Below, piece by piece: positions 22,780 to 33,887 of a DNA stretch of 64,000 nucleotides. The first letter of the stretch is position 1, and each line of letters starts with the position of its first letter. Made by a program: the position numbers and the translations under genes. This DNA comes from Gadus chalcogrammus. Lineage: Eukaryota; Chordata; Actinopteri; Gadiformes; Gadidae. The notes under the pieces were generated by a model. That model was not told the origin of the DNA, did not search any database, and saw only the letters and a list, made by a program, of their open reading frames with translations. Where the stretch lies: positions 19,276,237 through 19,340,236 of the forward strand of contig NC_079415.1 of the NCBI RefSeq assembly GCF_026213295.1. Direction: 5' to 3'.

Positions 22780-24611
22780 CGGGGCAGACATTACATTATT
22801 ACACTATTCCTTTAGATGTGAATTCAAATGGTCAATGTAGTCCTCGAAACTATGTTCTAAATGTCCACATTTTCATATATGAATATAGAATTGTAGGCAA
22901 TGCAATTAACAAATAATAATAAAAAATTTAACCCCCCCAATGTCTAAACCATGGTTACGCCCTTGCCAATACCCGTACTGTCCGCACTTACTAGCCAACA
23001 TTTGAGTACACAGTACGTTCCAATTCAGATCCGGCGAAAAGAAGTATACTTCAAGGACCCGGATGCCGTACTCAAAACGGGCTAATCGTGAAGTGTGGAT
23101 CGAAGGACACTCCCCGTACTCAACGGCAGCCATCTTAGCTACGTAGCGGAAGAGGCGGAGCCAGGCTGAGCCAAAGTCGGCGCATTTTCCACATAGCCTG
23201 CATTAATAGAGTCATTTTGTAGTTTTTATAGCTTTTTATAGCTGCTAAGCGTAAAGAGTTCACCGTTCAAAGCGGGATGTTTATTGCGGGGGAGGAGCCA
23301 CGGCGGCAGTCGTGATCGTCATTTCCGGTAAGGAGCAGGGCCGAGCTCTCTGAGTGGCCAACGACGTGCGTCGCGATCTAGGTCGCATTGGTCGTAGGTC
23401 GCATTGGTCGCGACGTATAGGTCGCTTTGGTCGCTGTGTTGGTCGCTCGTCTGGCTGCCGTTTTCTCGTCTGGCTGCCGTTTTGGTCGCTCAAAGTCCTT
23501 AATCAGTTAATTTGCATGTTATTAACGGTTTTTTTTGCGACAGTTGAAGTACCAGAAAGGGCGAAAGCTACCTACAGCTCTTTATTGCTAATATTGTTTT
23601 AATATCTCTAGATTGAAGTAGGCCTACAGTTTAAAATGATCGTTGGTCTATCAGTATCAATATAATGTATTAGTTGTAATTTGGGGCGTATTCAAATAAT
23701 GATTTTTATATCTTATATATAGCCTATATATTTGTTTTGTTAAATGTCATTAAGCCTAATAGGTATATTATGCACAAAGCACTTCGTTATAGAGTTATAT
23801 AGTTTAATAAAAGTGCAACGACGAAAAGTCAATGGCACAGTGGTACAAGTGGTAGTGGCCCTATAGGTTGGTAATCATCACAATGGCTGTTCGATAGCCT
23901 ACTCATCACGATCAGGTAGGCCTATATTTACTATTTTACTCAAACTCGTAATCGTAATCGGTCTCTTTCATTTGAAAATTTTTGTATGATTTAGTACGAT
24001 GGTATGATAATCATACGACGTAATGACGGGCAGCAACGCCTGGCTGGTGTCGGTTGGCTGGCTGCGACGGCAGGCCTGCCGCTGGCCGCTGGCAACTGCC
24101 GCTGGTCGCTGGCCGCTGCCGCTGGCTCTGGCAGGCTGACCGACTAGGTCGCGACCATAAAAGCGTTGCGACCCTTTTGGCGGCAAATAGGTTGCAACCA
24201 ACCAGAGGTATGGCTGAATGAGCAACCAGCCATACCTCTGGTTGGTTGCGACCTATTTGCCGCAAAAAGGGTTGCGACGCTTTTATGGTCGCGACCAAGT
24301 CAGTCAGCCTGCCAGAGCCAGTGGCAGCGGCCAGTTGCCAGCGGCAGCCAGCGGCTGGCCTGTCGTCGCAGCCAGCCAACCGACACCAGCCAGCGTCGCA
24401 GCCCGTCATTACGTCGTATAATTATCATAACATCGTACTAAATCCTACTAAAATGTTAAAATGAAAGAGGCTAATTGCGTCAGTAATTTTGACTAAAAGA
24501 GCAAAAATCTATCTGACAGTGAAAAAATTCGAACTCACAACCACTTGATTAGGCCTACTAACCTAACATCGCTACCTTACACTCATAAACAATTAGGTAC
24601 ACCACTGTGGC

Positions 24612-25878
24612 CAGGGGCGGCCTTCCCTACAGGCGGGTTAGGCGGCCGCCTAGAGCGCCATCTAGAGGGGGAGCGCAAAATAATGCGCCCAAAAAAAAAC
24701 AAAAAAAAACACAATTATATATATATTTTTTATTTTCCTACATATTTTTGCGCCCCTTCTATATCTCCAACCAATATTTTGACATTAAAAAAAATAAATC
24801 TAACATTAGGGTAAAATTAGCCAAAAATCGAAAACGGAAGGGGAACCTACCTCCTTGGTTTCGTCAGAACATGCTAGTACTATAAGACGTTTGGTTAGAG
24901 TGTTTTCAAGAATCGAGAATCAAGAACGAAATCAAGAAAATGAAGAGGCAAAAGCCATCCGGGGCGCAATTTAAGAAGAAGAGAAAGGAAGAAGAAGAGA
25001 AACGTGCAAAGGAGAAAGGTAAATCTTTAAATCCTGTTCTTTGCCTATAATGAATTCCACATAGGAAAGGTTGATGAATGCGTGAATTGCTTCGGGCACT
25101 TTAGTTGAGTTAAGAAGAAAATATGTACCTCAGTCAAAGTTGTCCTACTCCCTGTCATATAGTTATTTCAAGATTTTACAGAGGCGGGTATATCAAAAAT
25201 GATATGTCCATTTATTCTACATTATATAAAAAAAGACATGATTAAAATAGGGGCGCACTGTATAACGACCATAGCCAGTGCAACAGCACTTCAAATATAT
25301 TACTCGTTGCATAGTACACCCTTTAAGGAAGACAAACACGGCTGGTAAGTGTGAGAGCGCCGAAATTGCTTAGATGCCATGCCGAGAGCGGTATTGCAGA
25401 CATATAGAGATGTAGAACATTATAGCTCGCAACATATTGAGAGCTGTGAACTTAGTTCAAACTTTTGAATAATGAACTATGAACTGAACTCGTTCATTTT
25501 AAAATGTGTGAACTATGAACTGAACTGGTCAAGTGAACTTTCCCAAAACGGGGCATGTGTCCATAAACCGTCTCACAGGGGGGCGTGGTCGGAGCGTAGT
25601 TCAGCAGGGCACAGGCTTGCCATTTCCTCCGTGGATTTTATTCTTGAATTAATGTTTGTTCATCGTTGCGATCGTTGTTGTGTTTATGTGAAAGAAATGC
25701 AGTTACAGGGCAAAACAGTTTTTCAAGGTTGCAATTCAGTTTTCGTGGGGAATTAACAAACTATTTTTTTTTTTTTTCAATCTTTTTATTATTATTTTTT
25801 TTATTTTTGCGGAGGGGGGGGGGGGGGCGCCAGGAGTGAAGCTCGCCTAGAGCGCCAAATGTGCTGGGGCCGCCCCTG
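24612..25878 (+). mobile_element. hAT element with ACTGTGGC duplication
   Basis: Left end CAGGGGCGGCCTTCCCTAC; right end GGGGCCGCCCCTG. ACTGTGGC occurs at 24,604-24,611 and 25,879-25,886, a perfect 8-bp TSD. It carries one recognisable N-terminal exon (24,940-25,018) and no transposase core. It interrupts the first tandem unit of the surrounding array. Confidence 0.92.
24940..25018 (+). pseudogene. ZMYM1-type hAT N-terminal exon
   Basis: ATG at 24,940 gives MKRQKPSGAQFKKKRKEEEE then KRAKEKG and a donor GTAAAT. The KRxxPSGAxFxKK(K/R) start is typical of ZMYM1/TTF-type hAT genes. The rest of the gene is absent from this deleted copy. Confidence 0.65.
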
Positions 25879-28060
25879 ACTGTGGCTTTTATGATAGACA
25901 CCGTTACACTTATATAGAACTATATTACACTATAACTTGCTTCATAGGATATTTTATTAGTCTTTGACATTTAAAAACCAATAGGCTAATCAATACAAAT
26001 TCATACGCATCACTGTATTACAAAGTTAATTAAAAATTAATTATAGATGGATAGACCAAAAGGCCTATTTATTTATATATATTATAAAAAGGCATATTGG
26101 TCTATCAATATCTAAGCTATATATTATTGTATGTAGGCTACGTTTTTATTACACTGACGCACGTATATTTATTCTGTTCAATGAGATGTTAACTGATAAC
26201 ATAGGCTTTTGGTTATGAAAGCAGCCATGGTGACAATGGCTGGCTGCCACAGGTCGCTCATTCAGCCATACCTCTGGTTGGTTGCGACCTATTTGCAATT
26301 GCCGCCAAAAGGGTCGCGACGCTTTTATGGTCGCGACCTAGTCGGTCAGCCTGCCAGAGCCATCGGCAGCGGCAGCGACCAGCGCCAGTTGCCAGCGGCC
26401 AGCGGCAGCCAGCGGCTGGCCTGTCGTCGCAGCCAGCCAACCGACAGCCAGCGTCGCAGCCCGTCATTACGTCGTATAATTATCATAACATTGTACTAAA
26501 TCCTGCTAAAATGAAAGAGGCCGATTGCGTCAATAAGTTTGACTAAAAGAGCAAAAATCTATCTAACTGTGAATAAATTCAAACCCACAACCCCTTGATT
26601 ACTAATCTAGCATCGCTGCACTTACACCACTGTGGCTAACATGAAGAACATCGTTACACTTATAAACAATTACACCGCTGTGGCTTTTATGATAGACACG
26701 TTACACTTTTTATAGAACTATATTAGGCTACACTATAATTTGCTTCAGATGATATTTTATTAGTCTTTGACATTTAAAAAAGAAAAGGCTATACAATATA
26801 ATCAATACCAATTCATACGCATCACTGTATTACAAAGTTAAATTAAAATGAATTATAGATGGATAGACCAAAAGGCATATTTATTTTTATATTATAAAAA
26901 GGCATATTGGTCTATCAATATCTAAGCTATATATTATTGCATGTAGGCCTACGTTTTTATTACACTGACGCACGTAACCTATATTTATTCTGTTCAATGA
27001 GATGTTAACTGATAACATATAGGCTTTTGGTTGTGGTAGCAGCCATGGTGACAATGGCTGGCTGCCACAGGTCGCTCATTCAGCCATAGCCTACCTCTGA
27101 TTGGTTGCGACCTATTTGCCGCCAAAAGGGTCGCGACGCTTTTATGGTCGCGACCTAGTCGGTCAGCCTGCCAGAGCCAGTGGCAGCGGCCATGCAGCGA
27201 ACAGCGGCAGTTGCCAGCGGCAGCCAGCCAACCGACACCAGCCAGCGTCGCAACCCGTCATATAATTATCATACCATACCATCGTACTAAATCATACAAA
27301 AATGTTAAATGAAAGAGGCCGATTGCGTCAATAAGTTTGACTAAAAGAGCTAAAATGAATCAGTCCGTGGAGAGAATAGAACACCGGCCTTCAGGATAAC
27401 TTAGCGTCACTACCACTTGTACCACAGCTTGCGCCACTGTAGCATTGATTTCAAACTATTCCTCTTATATTAAAGTATATCGCTCTATAACGAAGAACTT
27501 TGTGCATAATATACCTTATTAGGCTCAATGACATTTAACAAAACAAATATAGGCCTATAGGCTATATATAAGATATAAAATTAAATTAAATAAATACGCC
27601 CCAAATTACAACTTATGTATTTTATTGATACTGATAGACCAACGATTTCATCATTTTAAACTGTACTTCAATATAAAAATATTAAAACAATATAGCAATA
27701 AAGAGCTGTAGGTAGCTTTCGCCAGAGAGCATGGCTTTCTGGTACTTCAACTGTCGCAAAAAAAACGTTAATAACATGCAAATTAACTGATTAAGGACCG
27801 CCCATAGACTTTGAGCGACCGAGCCAGCCAGCGACCAAAACGGCAGCCAGACGAGAAAACGGCAGCCAGACGAGCGACCAACACAGCGACCAATGCGACC
27901 TACTTCGCGACCAATGCGACCTAGGTCGCGACGCACGTCGTTGGCCACTCGAAGAGCTCGGCCCTACTGCCGGTAAGTGCACCACAGAGTAGGCTACTCG
28001 ATTTGGAACAGCACTCACATCTAAGAAATGAACGTACTCAAGTGAGTACGGATAGTGCAG

Positions 28061-28120
28061 ATAGAATAGAATAGAATAGAATAATCTTTATTGTCATTGT
28101 ACAAGACAAAGAAATTTTGT
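28061..28120 (-). repeat. Isolated LINE 3' tail
   Basis: Four ATAGA units followed by ATAATCTTTATTGTCATTGT. Read on the minus strand this is a short LINE tail, ACAATGACAATAAAGATTAT followed by TCTAT repeats. It is a severely 5'-truncated insertion near the right end of the fold-back element. Confidence 0.65.
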
Positions 28121-28595
28121 AAGTAGTGTACTATCCTTTTAGTACACTACTTAAAAGGATAGTGTACTTCCTTTAAGTATACTCATGGAAGTACGGGTAT
28201 TGGAACACGGCACTGGGCTGTGGTGGAGGGTAAAAACACGTAAACAGGAAAATATGTAAACAGGAAGTATGTAAACACATGGCCCTACGCGTTGTGGATT
28301 ATCATGCCTGCCTACCTGTCATTAATTAGCCATGGATATCAGGTGATATTTGAAGAGACCTTGTGTGCTCCCACTCCAACAGATGCCCGAAAAAGGCCTC
28401 AAGTACAAAGTAAGACTGAAGATGATCAATTCACATGAGTTGTTTTTGTGATTTATAAATCAATTTTACTTGACGTACTATAAAATGACTATGAGCATTC
28501 AGATTGGCCAATGCGTAGTCATGCTATCCGTGTACTGCCCATGTCAAAATGAGTGAAAGTCAGAGTTTTACTATCCATATCAAACTTTGGTTTAG

Positions 28596-29260
28596 GTGTA
28601 TCAACTTCAAACAAATGACAAGGCCATGTACAGGGGTCTTATGACCAAAATGGAGCAAGAGGAATTCCTATGTGATTTAGCCCTCATGTATGACACATTA
28701 GAGGAGATTTCCCACCTCTCTCTAAACTTGCAAGAAAGAGGAATGACCCTCACAAGAGGGTCATTAATGAGACACATTAATGAGACGAACAATTCGTATG
28801 GTTTCATCAATGATTACCTGTCCAGGTGATAGAAGGCAGGAAGCCCTTCAAGCTGCAGAAAAACACGAGTTTAACGGAATTCAACTAAGAAGCACCCCAA
28901 GGGCAAGGCAGATAAACTCAGAGTTCCTTCACTCACTCATGGAGAACCTGGAGGAGAGATTGTTCACTACAGGTTCAGCTAGGCAATAGAGTGTGTCAGC
29001 TGAAAACAAAGCCCAGTACAGTGAATTACTGGACCACTTTAAAGTTATTTTCCCAGCAAACTGGCCTGTTCCCTTAGACTAGAGGAACTAGTATTTCAAG
29101 GATAACTCAAGCATCATTCCAGAAAACCTTGCACCACTTAGTCCTGAATATCCACCATCTCATTCCAGTTAGCACTGCTGAGTGTGAGAGGGGGTTCAGC
29201 TTAATTAACATCATAGTGTGCCATAGTGAGATGCAGTCAGCACATGGTCACAGTGTCGTC
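28596..29260 (+). pseudogene. KIAA1586-like hAT transposase remnant
   Basis: The plus strand reads MYRGLMTKMEQEEFLCDLAL then MYDTLEEISHLSLNLQERGM (28,626-28,745), the conserved middle of KIAA1586-like hAT proteins. After a stop and frame changes, VSTAECERGFSLINII at about 29,167 is the hAT dimerisation signature. The RNase H-like catalytic core before it is not present. An acceptor-like TTTAG precedes the first block at 28,591. This is a dead C-terminal half of a transposase gene. Confidence 0.7.
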
Positions 29261-29429
29261 CTTGATGTTTATTCAACTGAATGGCCCACCACTCACAAAG
29301 TTCATCCAACACCGTATGTGAAGTCCTGTCTGGTGAAGCACAGGGGAGCCATGAACCCCAGAACACGCCCCTGCAAGGCAGGACCTGACGTGGAGGACAA
29401 GGAGGCCCTCTGGGCACTATTGTGAAAAG

Positions 29430-30383
29430 CATGCATACTAATACACACACATACACACATGCCATATATAGATAGTTCTTAATCTACACATACTTTTCTT
29501 TACTGTTGAAATTTGAATAACTTGAATAAACTACAAACACATTCATTGACTGATTGATTTAATATGACTTTAATTGATAACATAATGGAATATAGCCAGG
29601 CTAGCCTTATAGTCGCAACACTTTGCGTTGCGTTGCGTTGTGTCAAGGTCGGTCTGATCCCAAAATTCATAGTTTACCCACCTTTAATTTGACCACTACA
29701 GCCCTGCGTAAAACTGACCCGTATCGGCGTCCACTTGCCCTCAGTGACGGATCCGCTACGAAGGCAGATCGCGGACCCGCAGTGGCTCCGCACTGCATCC
29801 GCGATTAAAACCTTACCACCGCGGCGGGTCTGTTTGGGGCCCGCAAATTTATATAGACATCCACCGCAATTTACTGTACAAAAGTAATCACTACTCAATA
29901 GAAATATAAAATTTACATTTATGGAAAATTATAGGTTATAGCCTATTCTGTTTTTGTTAAGTAGGACAAGTCTACGTTGGCTAGGCTACTTTACATTAAT
30001 TTTGTGGTCAAAATTTAGTGCTTTATAGGCATAGGTCGATGCAGACATAAAATATTTTATCGATTATGCTACAACATGAAATGCTGCGCTATATACAGCT
30101 AAAATATCAGAAAATGAATAACCGGTGAACCACAAGAAGTTCAATCAAAAGATTGTTTGATGGTTATTATCTGTATTACTCCGTTTTAAGGAATCGATGA
30201 AGACGGGACACGTATCCTCACCAACCAATCCGCCGCCAGGTTGCACCACCTGATGGCGTGTTTGGTGACCTCCGCGTCCATGGCTGACTTTGTCACCACG
30301 TTTTTCCTCACCTGCACTCAAACAGACAGATTTTATGTAATAGGTTTTTACTAACTTTAAGAAGAATGCACACATTTGGTGAA
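29430..30383. other. Unassigned sequence
   Basis: No coding region was recognised. A patch at 29,740-29,850 with GATCCGCTACG and CGCGGACCCGC resembles 21,055-21,100 and the units at 55,860-56,130, so part of it may be another copy of an unassigned repeat. Confidence 0.45.
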
Positions 30384-30539
30384 CAACAGTATGGGGCGCC
30401 GTTTGTAAAAACTCTGTTACAATTTTTTAGCTGATACATTTTCAACATTTAGCTCACTTTCCTCACATTTAGCGCATTTTCCTCACATTTGAGAGAAATT
30501 CGTGTAAAACAACATGTTATATTTAATTGTCAACAATAT

Positions 30540-30805
30540 GTTCAAATGTACAAAATCCATGTTAGAAATTATATCTAAATGTTAAATCTAAATCTAAATG
30601 TTAAATCTAAATCTAAATGTTATATATAAATATAGATGTTAAATGTTAAATGTAAATGTTAAATCTATATCTAAATGTTAAATGTTAAATCTAAATGTTA
30701 AATCTAAATCTAAATGTTAAATCTAAATCTAAATGTTAAATCTAAATCTAAATGTTAAATGTTAAATCTAAATGTTAAATGTTAAATCTAAATGTTAACC
30801 CTAAA
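30540..30805. repeat. Minisatellite of TTAAATCTAAATCTAAATG type, left arm
   Basis: Irregular tandem units built from AAATGTTAAATCTAAATCT. The inverse array lies at 33,120-33,475. The two arrays differ in unit order and number, so they have evolved since they were copied. Confidence 0.9.
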
Positions 30806-31119
30806 TGTGTCGCCAAGTGTAAAGCTAAATATTTAGAAAATATTCAAATCCCCAATGAAACCACGCCCGCTTCAAATCGCGCGGCAAGGAGGGGGTTAGC
30901 CACTGTTAGCTAACCCAGCCAGTTAGCTGTGTGATATATGCTAGCTGAAGTTTTGTTATCCACTCCACTGTAAGGACTCTCTGTAGCCTAGTTGACTTAG
31001 TGATTACCAGTGACAAAACCGTCCACTTACTCTATGAAGCCTGTGCTGTGGTTAACATGTGTAATATTAACGTACTTTGCCGCTATATCTCGCATCTAAA
31101 ATGCGGGCTCTTGTTTCAG

Positions 31120-32326
31120 GTTTCAACACCAGCGGTGCCCAGTGCCTCAGGCACTTCCAACTTTGCCACCACCGTCACATCACTGAGATCAGTAAGTTGT
31201 GATATAATAGCTGGTTAACGTTTATGTTACCCTGAGAAGAATACAACTATTGATATAAAATAACTGGTTAAAATTGAAGTTCAACACTGGTAATTTGAGG
31301 ATTAGGGCTACAACTATCAATTCGTTTCATAATCGATTAATCTGATGGTTATATTCTCGATTAATCAATTAGTTGTTTGGTCCATAAAATGATAAAATGT
31401 TGATCGCTATTTCCCAAAGTTCAAGATGACATACTCGTTGTCTTGTTCTGTCCACAACCTAAGGATATTTAGTTTACTGTCAAACGGGACTAAAGAAACC
31501 AATACATATTATAAATAAAGGTTGTTGGTGTTATTATTATTTGAGATACTGGAATAAGATCATTTTTACTCAAACCGATTATCAATTATGAAAATAGTTG
31601 GCAATTAGTTTAATTGTTAACTAATCAATAATCGTTGCAGCTGTAAGTAGGAATATGTAAATTGTAATGTGATGTGTAGTAACTTGTGTGGAATATTATG
31701 ATTACATCCTATGCATGGCAAAAAAACAAGTTATGATATTAGTGATTGTCATATCTGTTTTTTCCTTTTTTCTTTTTTTTAGGGTGAACATACTTTAATC
31801 TCCAAAGAAGACATTGAGGGTTTGCTGCTGCTAGGTACAACACTTTCTGAAGTAGCTTCAATCCTGCGGATCTCCAGACCCACATTATACAAGCTCATGC
31901 GGGTATATAACATAAGAAGCACAAAAGTTTGTAACCTTTCTGATGAGGAGTTGGATGCAACTATATGTGAGATAAAAGCAGAACATCCACATGTAGGAGA
32001 AGTTATGCTGAATGGACATTTGCGTGCCAGAAACATTGTGGTGCAGCGACGTCGTCTCAGAGACTCCGTTCAACGGGTTGATGGTGCTGGTGTTGAGTCC
32101 AGGAGAACAACAACTATACAAAGACGAGTATACACTGTGCCTTGTCCAAACTATATATGGCACATAGATGGAAATCATAAACTGATAAGATGGAAATTAG
32201 TTGTACATGGGGCAATGGATGGTTACAGTAGAATGTTAACGTTTCTCCAGTGTTCCAACAACAATCGGGCTGAAACTGTCATGAACCACTTCAGTTCAGC
32301 CATCAGCAAACATGGCCGGCCCCTTC
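31120..32326 (+). pseudogene. Integrase-type transposase, exons 2 and 3 (truncated)
   Basis: Exon 2 (31,120-31,191; 24 codons, Ser/Thr-rich) sits between TTGTTTCAG and GTAAGT. Exon 3 starts at 31,783 after a polypyrimidine tract and TTAG, in the same phase. It shows a helix-turn-helix-like head (TTLSEVASILRISRPTLYKL), then the rve core start WHIDGNHKLIRWKLVVHGAM with the first catalytic Asp, and MDGYSR. It runs to HGRP at about 32,326. There the family normally continues with R-x-D-x-G-x-E-N, which includes the third acidic residue, but here the inverted arm begins. Exon 1 is missing from this arm. The enzyme would cut and join element ends. Confidence 0.75.
31302..31645. mobile_element. hAT-type MITE in the transposase intron
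   Basis: Starts TTAGGGCTACAACTATC and is rich in ATCGATTAATC blocks, the well-known fish hAT MITE pattern; the right end, inverted, reads TTACAGCTGCAACGATTA. I could not confirm an 8-bp TSD. Its first 100 bases reappear inverted at 32,328-32,432. Confidence 0.6.
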
Positions 32327-32541
32327 GGCGATCAACATTTTATCATATTATGGACCAAACAACGAATTGATTAATCGAGAATATAACCATCAGATTAATC
32401 GATTATGAAACAAATTGTTAGTTGTAGCCCTAATCCTCAAATTACCAGTGTTGAACTTCAATATTAACCAGTTATTTTATATCAATAGTTGTATTCTTCT
32501 CAGGGTAATAAACGTTAACCAGCTATTATATCACAACTTAC

Positions 32542-32988
32542 TGATCTCAGTGATGTGACGGTGGTGGCAAAGTTGGAAGTGCCTGAGGCACTGGGCACCG
32601 CTGGTGTTGAAACCTGAAACAAGAGCCCGCATTTTAGATGCGAGATATAGCGGCAAAGTACGTTAATATTACACATGTTAACCACAGCACAGGCTTCATA
32701 GAGTAAGTGGTCGGTTTTGTCACTGGTAATCACTAAGTCAACTAGGCTACAGAGAGTCCTTACAGTGGAGTGGATAACAAAACTTCAGCTAGCATATATC
32801 ACACAGCTAACTGGCTGGGTTAGCTAACAGTGGCTAACCCCCTCGTCTGCATAAAGAACTCAAATTAAAACAACTTAACTTACCGTTGCTGATGTGGACT
32901 GGACCGGGGGAGCTACACCCTGGAGTGCAGCCCGTACAGCTGCAACAACCACCCGTTCGATGTCCAGGACTCCGAGAGAACCGGCCAT
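32542..32988 (-). pseudogene. Integrase-type transposase, exons 1 and 2 in the right arm
   Basis: On the minus strand ATG at 32,988 opens MAGSLGVLDIERVVVAAVRA, continuing for 35 codons to 32,884, where a GTAAGT donor follows. Exon 2 (32,613 to 32,542) is the inverse of 31,120-31,191 with the same splice sites. Exon 1 is in phase 0 with exon 2. The left arm has lost about 200 bases containing exon 1 between CGCGCGGCAA and GGGGGTTAGCC. So neither arm holds the whole gene: the right arm has exons 1-2 and the left arm exons 2-3. Confidence 0.72.
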
Positions 32989-33119
32989 GCCTGCTTGACT
33001 TTGTCTTTGTCTTTGTCTTTGACTTTGCCGCTCGATCTTTGCCGCGCGATTTGAAGCGGGCGTGGTTTCATTGGGGATTTGAATATTTTCTAAATATTTA
33101 GCTTTACACTTGGCGACAC

Positions 33120-33475
33120 ATTTAGAGTTAACATTTAGATTTAACATTTAACATTTAGATTTAACATTTAACATTTAGATTTAGATTTTTACATTTAGAT
33201 TTAGATTTAACATTTAGATTTAGATTTAACATTTAGATTTAACATTTAACATTTAGATATAGATTTAACATTTACATTTAACATTTAACATCTAGATTTA
33301 TATATAACATTTAGATTTAGATTTAACATTTAGATATAAATTTAACATTTAGATTTAGATTTAACATTTAGATTTAACATTTAACATTTAGATATAAATT
33401 TAACATTTAGATTTATATTTAACATTTATATTTATATTTAACATTTAGATTTAGATCTAACATTTAGATATAATT
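33120..33475. repeat. Minisatellite of ACATTTAGATTTAGATTTA type, right arm
   Basis: Inverse of the array at 30,540-30,805, with more units. Confidence 0.9.
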
Positions 33476-33652
33476 TCTAACATGGATTTTGTACATTTGA
33501 ACATATTGTTGACAATTAAATATAACATGTTGTTTTACATGAATTTCTCTCAAATGTGAGGAAAATGCGCTAAATGTGAGGAAAGTGAGCTAAATGTTGA
33601 AAATGTATCAGCTAAAAAATTGTAACAGAGTTTTTACAAACGGCGCCCCATA

Positions 33653-33887
33653 CAACAGGGTGCATTAATGTCAACCGTTAGACACACAGACTTTTGTTTT
33701 GGGCCTACTGTAGCAGCAAGGAGAAGACTACTGGAGCAAGCTCCTTGAAGCATTTTGAAAAACAAAGGAATTAACGGCAAATAGAACCAGCTGAACAACC
33801 GCAGCCGGTATTATTTGAGGAGCCCTAATGTAGAGGGTGATCCTTAGCCCCCCCCCCCCCCCCCCCAAACTGCACTGGAGGTAGAGG
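33653..33887. other. Short unassigned spacer with a C-run
   Basis: Between the palindromic element and the ZMYM-type hAT element. It has a tract of about 20 C at 33,849-33,866 and no other feature. Confidence 0.6.

Larger units (their letters stand above)
21123..22965. mobile_element. hAT element with CCAATACC duplication
   Basis: Ends are CAAGGGCGTAACCACG and, at the right, CATGGTTACGCCCTTG. CCAATACC lies at 21,115-21,122 and 22,966-22,973, a perfect 8-bp TSD. Next to both termini there are C-runs (CCCCCCCAATGT). It contains a smaller hAT copy and one short N-terminal exon, so it is a deletion derivative. Confidence 0.92.
23350..27960. repeat. Palindromic and tandem GGTCGCGACC-rich array
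   Basis: A head segment at 23,350-24,220 appears again inverted at about 27,270-27,955 (for example TGGCCAACGACGTGCGTCGC on the left and its inverse on the right). Between them lie about three head-to-tail copies of a unit of about 800 bases beginning CATACCTCTGGTTGGTTGCG at 24,230, 26,267 and about 27,090 (the last slightly diverged). At 24,222 the head and the first unit meet as a near-perfect hairpin centred on GAGCAACCAGCC. All open frames here are low-complexity Ser/Arg/Gln translations of the repeat and are not genes. Confidence 0.8.
21103..28215. mobile_element. Fold-back DNA element with three hAT insertions
   Basis: The outer ends are CAGTGCCGTGTTCCAATACC on the left and its inverse GGTATTGGAACACGGCACTG on the right. 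The left end is interrupted by the hAT element at 21,123-22,965. No clear target duplication was seen. The interior from 23,350 to 27,960 is a palindromic and tandem array of GGTCGCGACC-rich sequence, described separately. No transposase reading was found, so it is non-autonomous. Confidence 0.72.
30390..33652 (+). mobile_element. Palindromic integrase-type DNA transposon, 6-bp TSD (IS3EU-like?)
   Basis: Terminal sequence TATGGGGCGCCGTTTGTAAA starts at 30,390 and its inverse ends at 33,652. CAACAG lies directly outside both ends (30,384-30,389 and 33,653-33,658). The two arms are inverted copies over about 1 kb (30,390-31,407 and 32,328-33,652), with a loop of about 920 bases holding most of an integrase-type transposase exon. 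Arms carry AT-rich minisatellites and a gene's first exons. Six-base duplications and an rve-type transposase fit the eukaryotic IS3EU group as I remember it, but that name is tentative. Confidence 0.75.

Noticed and set aside
24011..24464. Overlapping frames of up to 132 codons with repeated Ser-Gln-Pro text
   Set aside because: They arise from the palindromic GC-rich repeat, appear on both strands and in several copies with frame changes, and lack any family motif.
30540..33475. CRISPR-like arrays in the two TTAAATCTAAATG minisatellites
   Set aside because: Units are contiguous with no unique spacers, and the sequence is eukaryotic.
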